Below are positions 55,553-64,000 of a stretch of DNA of 64,000 nt, piece by piece (position 1 is the stretch's first letter; each line of letters opens with the position of its first letter). The DNA lies in assembly GCA_021521415.1 (NCBI GenBank), contig JAIQDT010004248.1, forward strand, positions 1-64,000, read 5' to 3'. This DNA comes from Bidens hawaiensis (lineage: Eukaryota; Streptophyta; Magnoliopsida; Asterales; Asteraceae). A model generated the notes under the pieces. It searched no databases. It was given only the letters and a program-made list of their open reading frames with translations, and was not told the origin of the DNA. The position numbers and the translations under genes are program-made.

Positions 55553-58524
55553 TAATCAAATCGGGTCGAATGCGCGCAAAATAAACCTTAAAACCATTTG
55601 TTAAACGAATCAGCCCCGAATGGACCAAATTCCATTTTAAATCTTTTCATTCATCAAGATTATGTCACCCGAGTTGATAGGGTTGACGGTTCCTTTTTAC
55701 AACCCTTACTTTAACGTTTAAACGAAAATTCGTGCACCGCCGACTCGATTGACGAAGCACTAACCCCAACAGCCCCGTGCATCAAAAATATAATTTTCCC
55801 ACAGCCCTTAAACCCCCCTAGGGCTGTACAAACTGATTCGGTCGGTCATCCGATCGTTTAACGTATCAAACTCAACAATTGCCAATCCTACACCCGTGAA
55901 ACCCTAGTTTTCGAACTAACATCGATTGACCGACCTAAACACCTCCAATGGCCATGAAATTTTAGTATGTTGTAAGTGACATACCTAAGAATATGACGGA
56001 GTATGAACTCCAATTATAACAGCCCCGAAAGATGCGAGAAAGGGCAGCCACCGGTTAAGCCTAAAACGAACTTATCGATCAATACGAATATAACATGCAG
56101 ATTTTAGCATGCAAAGATGTATTTTATTACATAGGAAAACCATGGAATTAAATTATTAAATTTTTACCAGTGTTTCATAAATATCTTAAGTTTATAAAAA
56201 TATTTTTATTATATTTTTCTAGTGGACACAAAAATCATAAAAATTCTTCCAACACAGAAAGGTATGTGCAGCTATTTCAGCTGCGCAACAAAATGGTTTT
56301 ATTTTTATAAAATTCATTACCCAGCCAAATTAAACGATTCCAATTGGGTTTGGTTCCTAACTCAAATATTAACTTCCAGAAGTGGAACCAAACAATTTAG
56401 ACTTGTCAAAAAAAAGTTATGATGTCGGGAAGACAGACCAGAATCCGACATCCCGCATCAGCTTTGACACTCGATTTTATAAAATCATAAAAACTATTCA
56501 AATCTCATGTAAAACTTACGTATTATACCTTTCTGGAAACTAGACTCAAATTAGAACATCATGGAATCAAGAATAGATCAAAAATAGTGGATTAACATTG
56601 CGTTACAGACCCTACAATAAACGTATACGAATCTATCAGCAAGCTGTTATCATCAAAACTCAATCTTAACGACCAATAAGCGCGCCATAAGGATGAATTA
56701 GGGTGAAAAGGAGTTGTATATGTATAATACCGACCTTGAATTGAAGTTTGGACGGCCGGACGGTGGCTGATTGCACGCAAAACGAGGTGGAAAGGGGGTG
56801 GGTTGCTGCTGCCGATTGGACATCACCATAGGGTTAGGGTTTTGGGTTTTTGATTATAATATAAAATGTTACGTTCTGGCCCTTCCAAATTGAAAGTTGC
56901 GACACTTGAATGAAACTTAAGTAATTCAACTTATGGGCTCGTCTAGGAGGCCCCCCGAAGATTCAAGACGAGTCCCAGATTCTAAACAAACATTTATAAA
57001 CAATCGAGCCGATTAACGAAATTTACGGGCGTTACACAAGACGTCCCAGCCCTTTTCGAAAATCTGTCTGACGAAGAAATGTCAAAAAATGGACATTATC
57101 ATGATCCAGGTATAATATTTTCAAGATAACCTGCATTCCAAAGAGTTAGAAATAATATAAACTATATATATCAGTTTTTCGAGCAGGTCGACAGGAGTAA
57201 GAAGGTCTTGAAGGAGGAGCTCGTGGCAGCACTAGAAGCCAATGCTGATATGAAGAAGATAGTTGCTGCAATGACCAAGGATTTCGAGAGGATCATGAAG
57301 GCGACGACCGAGGATCACCAGGCTGAGCTACAAGCTGTTATTGCTAAAACCAAGATATCAGCGGCCAAGGTGATGCTCCAATCCAAGATCCAAATGGCAG
57401 AGGAAACTAAAGAAAGGAATCGTGCCTGGGATGTTGAGGGATGGAGGTGGTCTCTTCATGATCTTACCGGGTATCCTACAGGTATGAGATAGAAGCCGGA
57501 GGGAGATGAGACCGTGGAGGAGTCGGCACCGGAGGGAGATGACTAGGAGAAGGCTGGCCAGGGCGATGTTAACGCCAAAGACAAGGTTTGAGCCCTGCCG
57601 TTAGTGGTTGATCTTTATTATTCGTGGTTGTGATTTCAAACAATTTATTTTGGGTTGTAACTCTTAAGCCCCCAGGGCATCTTGAACAATTAACTTTCAT
57701 GTTTTATGTTTAATTTGGCAAGCTTTGACTTGCAAAACTATCTGGAATTTATGCCGTTAATTTAGAAACTTATGGTTTATAAAACTATGTGCTTTAGTTA
57801 CATTCGTATCACAGGTGCAGGTTGCAGGAATTATTCTCGAAATAATATCCTGAGATGAGATATTATTATCTCAAAATATTTCTGGGATACCAATTACATC
57901 AGTATCTCGGGATTGCTTTATAAATTGAAATCACATACCTTGTTGTAACATAAGCGTTACCTCATAACTCAGAGATGCTGCTGGACATCTGCCTGTCCCA
58001 AGTATACTGATGGAATGATCCATGCGAGCCATTGTATCTCGGAATCCTTCAGGATATTTATATATTTTTAAGGATTGATGAGATCCTTCATGAGGATCAT
58101 TACCTCTAGGTATTTCCAGATATCCCTTGGTAATGATCTCGGGGAACATTCCCAGCTTTGACGTCTGCATGTTTTGGTTATCTTAGTGGTTTTTTGAGAA
58201 TAGAATTAACCATATATTTGGGCATTGGCGGTGCCTTGCTATTGTCCCCATTGTATGATTAGTATCCATGGGATCACTTGATAGGAAGTGATTACTTCAG
58301 GATCCTGTGTGACAAGATTGATAATGATATTCGTGAGCTTAGCCAACATTAGTTAACAAATCTTGGGACTGGCCAAAACTTGGGATAAGCCATAACATGG
58401 GACAAGCCAATAGTTAGGATTACCAAATAACGTTTGATTAACATGATAATGCCAATTACCTTGGGATTTTCCATTGACTCAGTGTTCGTTAGACTGCTTG
58501 GGGTATACCCGGGTGTATCGATCG

Positions 58525-58670
58525 TGTAACATCTCGGATTTTTCAAACCCGTATTTGTTTACATTTAACCCCATAAATGTTTAATTTGATTAATAATAAA
58601 GATCCAAAAATGTTCCCGGGTCGAGTTAAATGCAAACAAATACGGGTTTGAAAAATACGAGATGTTACAG
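58525..58670. repeat. Inverted pair of LTR starts
   Basis: The first 47 bp or so, TGTAACATCTCGGATTTTTC and on, reappear inverted and longer, ending gaaaaatacgagatgttaca near 58668. Together they could form a long cruciform or hairpin transcript. Confidence 0.8.
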
Positions 58671-58745
58671 TTGCATATGCGTAGAATATGAAAAAGTTTG
58701 TGGTTTACCAACTCAATTAGATGAATTGATCCTTCTTAATTAGCT

Positions 58746-58937
58746 CAAATTTATCAAAGCCTGTACCCGCAAGCTCAAGTCTACCAAGCTTACACCACTC
58801 AGACCTCACTAGTGTCATACTTTCGAACTCAACCTACCCAAACTATTCCAAATCCACCTGCATTAACTGCTCAAGTTATTATGGATCCAACTATCTCTAG
58901 TGCTCCAAGTCAAGTGAATCAAGGCAACCGTAATTGA
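58746..58937 (+). pseudogene. Short open segment in the chromovirus remnant
   Basis: Open from 58746 to a TGA at 58935-58937 without a clear start. It encodes a Gln/Tyr/Pro/Thr-rich peptide (YPQAQVYQAYTTQT, NPPALTAQVIMD). It may be the end of gag or of a non-autonomous element's filler protein. I do not recognise it. Confidence 0.4.
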
Positions 58938-59554
58938 AGATGCTTGAAGACTCTGAAGATTTTTGTTTCTTTCGTTATTCCTATCTTAAGTTATCTTATC
59001 TTTTTCGTTTATGCATTGTGTCGACTCTTTAGTTATTTGTGATATTGGATGTTTTCAATTTGAACTATTTTGAGCGTTTCATCTCATGAATAAAGTTTCA
59101 TATATCAAAGTTAATTTATTACGATCTTGTACCTCTATCTCATTTCCTTATTCTTGATTATCACAATTCATAATAACATCTGTTCCAAGAAATTCGTTTC
59201 CTTTCGATCTCCAAAATTTCACTTTTATAAGAAAAAGGTGTTTTAGAAATTTTATGGTTTTATCAATCCAACTCGGACATTTATTAATTATCTTTTGAAT
59301 TTATCTTTTAAAATTATCAAAACATTTGCTTTCTCTTAAAATTTTGTTTTCAACGTTTTATAACCCATATGATGGAACAGATTATGCAGACCATACGACG
59401 ATAAGAGTAATTATGGTCGCGAACATAATTATCCAAGTCCTCGCATGGAAATCTTAATACGTAAAATTGTGTGTCATAATCTAGAACTGAAAGTAGTTTG
59501 AGTAACGATACAAATGTTGAGATGATAAAGACATGGTGGATACGCCGCTGGTAC

Positions 59555-61615
59555 ATTCTATGTATAAATGCCCTTATCGAATTGTCATTTGAAGTGTTGC
59601 TTCGATTATTAGAACTTCTATGTTATGATATTTTTCTTTAAAAGTTTAAATGTTTTCAAAACGATGATGTTTTAGTTTTCCTTAATTTCGGGACGAAATT
59701 CCTTAGAGTAGGGGAGACTGTAACATCTCAGATTTTTCAAACCCGTATTTGTTTACATTTAACCCGACCCGGGAACATTTTCGGATCTTTATTATTAATC
59801 AAATTAAACATTTATGAGTATCTAAGATTTTTATTTTCATTTTATACCCTTTTCATTTTCTAGGTTGGTTATTCATTGTTGTAAAATTTAAAATAAACAA
59901 AAATTGAACATTTAGAAAGTTAAATGACCATTGTTGCAAAAAAAAAACTTCACCTTGCCTTGGCCGAAGCGCCGTGCGATGGGGGTGCCCAGGCCCATCG
60001 CACGCCGCATCCAACCTTCTGTACATATCGTTAAGCTTAAAATTGTTTCCTAGTTCGTTTTTGGCCCGAAATCGATTATTTTAGGACGTAATTGAGTGTT
60101 TTAAGCCCCAAGTAATATAGCTTAGATACATGTCCATTTTCATTACTTATTGATCAAGAACGAATTTTACTGGTTAATATATTGATTTGGTCATTTAAAA
60201 CATATTCGGTTTCCTAAACGAGTAAATTAACTAAATATAGTTTGTTTTTGCATATATTTTATAAACAACATAATATTCTTCGGCCACAAACTTCCTTAAA
60301 CCCTAAATATTCTTTCCTCAGCCGTCACCTATCTTTGGTGTTCATCATCTTGCTCGTTTTTTATTATTTGTTTAAGGTACAAATCTTGAAGTTTGACTTT
60401 GCTTATGCACCGACCTTTGACTTCATCTCTTTATCGATCATTTCACTTTCCGGGTAAGTTGTAAACTGTAAAATCGTTCCTACATATCCCCTAGTCAAGA
60501 AACTTCAATCTATTTCGGTGATTGAAGGCTGTTGGCTGGTTAATTTGTTTAAAACTCGTTAAAGGGCAAAACAGTCAACAAGTTTATATATAAGTGCCCT
60601 AATCGGATTGTCATTTGAAGCGCTGCTTCAATTATTAGAACTTCTATGTTATGATATTTTTCTTTAAAAGTTTAAATGTTTTCAAAACGATGATGTTTTA
60701 GTTTTTCTTAATTTCAGGACGAAATTCCCTAAAGTAGGGGAGACTGTAACGTCTCGGATTTTTCAAACCCGTATTTGTTTACATTTAAACCGACACGGGA
60801 ACATTTTCGAATCTTTATTATTAATCAAATTAAAAATTTATGAGTATCTAAGATTTTTATTTTTATTTTATACCCTTTTCATTTCCTAAGTTGGTTATTC
60901 TTTGTTTTAAAATTTAAAATAAACAAAAATTGAACATTTAGAAAGTTAAATGACCATTGTTGCAAAAAAAAAAAACTTCACCTTGCCTTGGCCGGAGCGC
61001 CGTGCGATGGGGGTGCCCAGGCCCGTCGCGCGCCGCCACCAACCTTCTGTACAGATCGTTAAGCTTAAAATTGTTTCATAGTTCGTTTTTGGCCCGAAAT
61101 CGATTATTTTAGGACGTAATTGAGTGTTTTAAGCCCCAAGAAAACTAATATAGCTTAGATACATGTCCATGTTCATTACTTATTGATCAAAAACGAATTT
61201 TACTGGTTAATATATTGATTTGGTCATTTAAAACATATTCGGTTTCCTAAACGAGTAAATTAACTAAATATAGTTCGTTTTTGCATATATTTTATAAACA
61301 ACATAATATTCTTCGGCCACAAATTTCCTTAAACCCTAAATATTCATTCCTCAACCGTCACCTATCTCTAGCCTTCATCATCTTGCTCATTTTTGATTAT
61401 TTGTTGAAGGTACAAGTCTAGTAGTTTGACTTTGCTTATGCATCAACCTTTGACTTCATCTCTTGATCCATCCTTTCACTTTCCGGGTAAGTTGTAAACT
61501 GTAAAATCGTTCCTACATATTCCCTAGTCAAGAAAATTCAATCAATTTCGGTGATTGAAGGGTGTTGGCTGGTTAATTCGTTTAAAACTCATTAAGGGGC
61601 AAAACAGTCAACAAG
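59555..61615 (+). repeat. 1026-bp tandem duplication including a purine tract and LTR start
   Basis: Copy 1 runs from about 59560 to 60585 and copy 2 from about 60586 on. Anchors are attgtcattt at 59581 and 60607, and the LTR start TGTAAC at 59719 and 60745, all offset by 1026 bp. The only full LTR is the second, ending at 62663. Confidence 0.82.
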
Positions 61616-62663
61616 TTTGACTTTACGTTTTCTCATACTTCTGGGCAGATTCAACGTTCGGCCCAGAAGACTTTTATTCTCGTAACAAAATTTTAAGACC
61701 ACTGATCAAAACCTGACTTCCGACTCACTGTTCGGATTCTGTTCAGTACCAGCTCGCTTAAATATTTAATTAACATTACCGGAGTTTCTAAACATCCGTT
61801 TGGATCGATTCCAGCGGAATTAAGTTTGTTTTTACTTATATTATCATATCTCAAAGTTTCAGGTTCTGATTTTTTATCACGTTTAACGCGTTAGTGGACA
61901 ACTCGCTTAATTATTAAAATCGCTTAATTTAAGTTATTCACCTGCCTTCGAATTAAGGTGAGTTTTATCATTCCCCTATTTTACTAGGTTTTCTAAACAT
62001 TTTGGGGACATATGCATATTATTCATATTTCATAATATATCTATATCTCAAAAATAGCAAACGTGAAATTGTGTGTGATTGATCAAATATACTTGTTACG
62101 TGCTTACTGGTTTATGTGCGCATTCGTATTTTGGAGAGGTCCAACGTATTCCCTTGTATAGGGTGCTACTATTATTGACCCATGCTCGATTCACTTGGCA
62201 ACGGTCTTATTATTACGTGCTCATGGTTGATTGCAGACGCCCGATTGCAGTGGTTAATTGACACATTATTTGCTCACGGTTTGATTTATTTACCGCATTA
62301 TTATGTTTTATATATTTCTATTATTATTATTATTATTATTATTATAACCTTGCAAAACTGATGATAATCTCACTTAACATGTGTTGTTGACAAACTCTAT
62401 TTTCCACGCATATACAGGTTTCCAGTGAATTGAAGTTTGAAGTGTGGACACTTAGAAAGACCTTAGGGTTTTAATGAAGACAATTATTATTTAATCTTGA
62501 TTGGATTACTTGTATTAAATTATTTATATTGTGTTTGAAATATTTGTGCACGGTATCTGGATATAATTAAGTTAATAGATATTGTCACATTTTGATAGTA
62601 TCTTCGAGCTGTGAACAATGATGCTCATGCCCCGACATTTCCGCCTTAGGTTGGGGTGTGACA
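60745..62663 (+). mobile_element. Full 3' LTR of the chromovirus remnant
   Basis: 1919 bp, TGTAACGTCTCGG to GGTGTGACA. A (TTA)n microsatellite lies near 62320-62346. Confidence 0.75.
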
Positions 62664-62668
62664 GATCG

Positions 62669-63120
62669 TATGGCACGTCTGCCAATATAACTTTATAATT
62701 CAAGATATAGTCAATTTTAGTGAGATTGTCAGCCGCTCATCACGGACTAGTCCCAACTAACCCTTGATCTATACTCAAACATCGTGCACTCCTGGCGAGG
62801 TGTTCAAACCTATGTTCGTATGTGGGGATGAATACCAACCCAAAACCTTAGGAGGAATCTTAGGAAACGTCAAACGTGAGAGGGATGGCCAGTCCCTAGT
62901 CTTCTGTTGAGACACTTGAGTATCCTGAAAAACCTTAAGATCTTGGTGAAGGTGGGTGTTAGCAAGGCTAACACCCCTCCGATGCTTAAGTCAGTATGTT
63001 TGATAAAAATAATAAATAAATGAATAACTAAAAACAGATGTGAAAACATACCTTAGTAAGCAGAAACATCACATTTCTACTTACATAAAACAAGCATTGA
63101 GATGAACAACATTCCAGGAT
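62669..63120 (-). other. Non-coding part of element C
   Basis: Homologous to element B near 40235-40600 (shared phrases acgtctgcca, catcgtgc and gatgcttaagtcagta). No gene. Confidence 0.6.
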
Positions 63121-64000
63121 CTTGGCAATATTTCACCCTCCATGTTAGCCAACCAATATGCTCCTTTGCTAGCTTCAGAATCAATTAAATATAGTCCTTC
63201 CCACTTTGGAGCCAGTTTTCCATCGGTAGGATTGATGGTATTTTGATAAAGTCTTTCTCAACACCAAATCTCCCACTTGAAATCTTCTTATCGTATGATT
63301 TGGCTATTATTTGATGATGGGCCGCCATTCGGATCTTAGCTTTGTCTCTGAGTTCATCAATTGTATCAAGATCTTGGAGCAAAGCTTCATTGTTGTTTTC
63401 GGTATCTCGAAAATTTGATCTTGTCGTCGGGATCACCATTTCTGTCGAGATCACTTCCTCTGAACCAAACACTAAGGAGAATGGTGTCTGTCCAGTAGCA
63501 TTCTTTGATGTAGTCCTATCCGCCCATAAGACGAATGGTAGCTCTTCAGCCCATTTTCCCTTCTTGGATCCGCCTGCCAGTTGGCTTGCGGATGTACTGG
63601 TGTGGATATGATCATTTTGATTCCCCAACTGGTACAAAAATTCGTCGTTCTCTTACTTATGAATTGAGAACCATTGTCACAAATGATCTCTGCCGGTATC
63701 CCAAACCTAGTCAGGATATTTCTTTTTATGAAGGATACTACTTCCTTGTCTCCACCAGGTGCTTTAGGTAACTTCCCAACAACATCCATTCCTAATTTCA
63801 TAAAGGGCTATGGGGACAAGATAGGATACATAGGCTCCATTGGTTAGTGAGGAACATTACTGTGTCTATGACAAGCATCACATCTTCTGGCATATTCCAT
63901 TGCATCTTTTCTCATCGTGGGCCAGTAATATCCTGTTCTTAAGATTTTGGAGAATATGGATCTGCCTCCAGTGTGATTGTCACAATCCCCTTCATGTATA
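63121..64000 (-). pseudogene. Element C integrase, deleted and with stops
   Basis: From 64000 downward: the zinc-site region HEGDCDNHTGG ... ARRCDACHRH is present, followed by two stops (near 63851 and 63806), then [17 protein letters not shown]. About 25 residues before KEVVSFIKRNILTRFGIP are missing relative to element B. CDNGSQFISK keeps the second Asp, but a deletion at QANWQA removes the GQAESSNK part with the catalytic Glu. The C-terminal frame resumes at 63637 (KGKWAEELPFVLWADRTTSK) and ends near 63185. It is clearly inactive. Confidence 0.82.

Larger units (their letters stand above)
53210..57036 (-). mobile_element. Long solo LTR (3.8 kb) with TSD CAAGA
   Basis: Ends TGTAAGACCCCG and (read inward) TGTAACGCCCGTAAATTTCG, with perfect CAAGA at 53205-53209 and 57037-57041. 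No primer site, purine tract or protein is seen inside, so a solo LTR of a long-LTR chromovirus (Tekay/Del-like) fits best; a non-autonomous derivative is the alternative. It contains several tandem repeats, listed separately. It splits an exon of the element C antisense gene. Confidence 0.78.
52048..57591 (+). pseudogene. Antisense gene relic in element C, with duplicated exon and LTR insertion
   Basis: Starts MAMVTRSKTSPGDLNPDFF at 52048. A stop near 52217 follows, then the gypsy-type domain piece EKWIGFPAYPFLLGLLFPFP (52230 on) with a TAG at 52346. Exon 52531-52686 (QDTEEKIRELLNIPEAERAF) is repeated at 52826-52981, with a partial copy of its 3' part at 52721-52779. A later exon (GIQSMLSQDPKASKGSAPSA, TVAKKRKLGDQ) is cut by the solo LTR at 53210 and resumes at 57037. 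The coiled-coil exon begins at 57187 after cgagcag (KKVLKEELVAALEANADMKK) and ends at 57591, with stops near 57490 and 57544. Same layout as the A and B genes, inactive. Confidence 0.72.
58525..62663 (+). mobile_element. Rearranged chromovirus (Tekay-like) remnant with TSD GATCG
   Basis: Outer ends TGTAACATCTCGG and ...GGTGTGACA are flanked by perfect GATCG (58520-58524, 62664-62668). A full 3' LTR spans 60745-62663, preceded by a purine tract (gtaggggagac). The 5' LTR is reduced to a short start facing an inverted copy (58525-58670). Between them is a short gag-like or filler frame. A 1026-bp tandem duplication has produced an extra LTR start at 59719. No pol genes remain. Confidence 0.75.
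51003..64000 (-). mobile_element. Tat-like element C, interrupted twice, runs off the window
   Basis: 3' LTR at 51003-51806, then an antisense gene relic (plus strand), a non-coding region and the integrase (63801-63185 and on to 64000). Two later insertions with clean TSDs split it: 53210-57036 (CAAGA) and 58525-62663 (GATCG). Sequence on both sides of each insertion is continuous with element B homologues. Example: gtatggcacgtctgcca after 62668 matches the B region near 40235. Confidence 0.85.

Noticed and set aside
55341..55628. Open frames on both strands (GPWAK- and PRPN-type repeats)
   Set aside because: A 21-bp minisatellite keeps all frames open; no gene.
60298..60306. Telomere-like aaaccctaaa
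   Set aside because: A single unit in LTR DNA, not an array.

Overview
This is plant nuclear DNA, very probably from a large-genome eudicot. It contains Tat, Athila, Tekay-like and copia LTR retrotransposons, PIF/Harbinger and hAT transposons, a LINE tail and plant-type introns. The copia element carries an extra 3' reading frame of a kind I associate with Asteraceae, so I lean to that family; this is inference. I found no ordinary host gene. Nearly all recognisable sequence is mobile DNA, much of it nested. Insertion boundaries below rest on target-site duplications (TSDs) that I read directly from the sequence.

Layout. (1) 1-7733: the 3' half of a Tat-type Ty3/gypsy element (element A) with an intact archaeal-type RNase H plus integrase frame. 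On the opposite strand it carries a complete seven-exon gene encoding about 1023 residues, with its own TATA box, and then the 3' LTR. (2) 7734-19040: AT-rich DNA with a cluster of TIR transposons. These are a pair member of a PIF/Harbinger-like MITE, a hAT-like element, a Harbinger element carrying only the Myb-like ORF1, a further TIR element, a short Tourist-like MITE, a LINE tail and a broken second Harbinger copy. (3) 19041-31021: an LTR and gag start of a Tat-like element (F), split by a complete 10.6-kb Athila-type element (19544-30123, TSD GTCAA). (4) 31022-50240: LTR-like DNA, the second MITE copy, and a decayed Ty1/copia element on the minus strand with an extra 3' ORF. The copia is split by a solo LTR (33802-34793, TSD CGTCA), an LTR-like piece (34813-35739) and a complete 9.3-kb Tat element B (36579-45858, TSD ACGCC). 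(5) 50243-64000: an integrase fragment of Tat element D, interrupted by Tat element C (51003 to beyond the window). C is in turn interrupted by a 3.8-kb solo LTR (53210-57036, TSD CAAGA) and a rearranged chromovirus remnant (58525-62663, TSD GATCG).

The most interesting biology is the antisense gene of the Tat elements. In A it is uninterrupted, with six short GT-AG introns whose phases all agree. Its layout is an N-terminal domain like the plant 'putative gypsy type transposon' family, an acidic and basic middle, a long coiled coil and an acidic tail. Decayed relatives with the same layout lie antisense in B and C, and the C copy has a tandemly duplicated phase 1-1 exon. A second theme is that four unrelated element types carry arrays of short hairpins in non-coding DNA, in one case with stem changes that preserve pairing.

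No search, alignment or folding program was run. Family names come from motifs, and LTR similarity was judged by eye.
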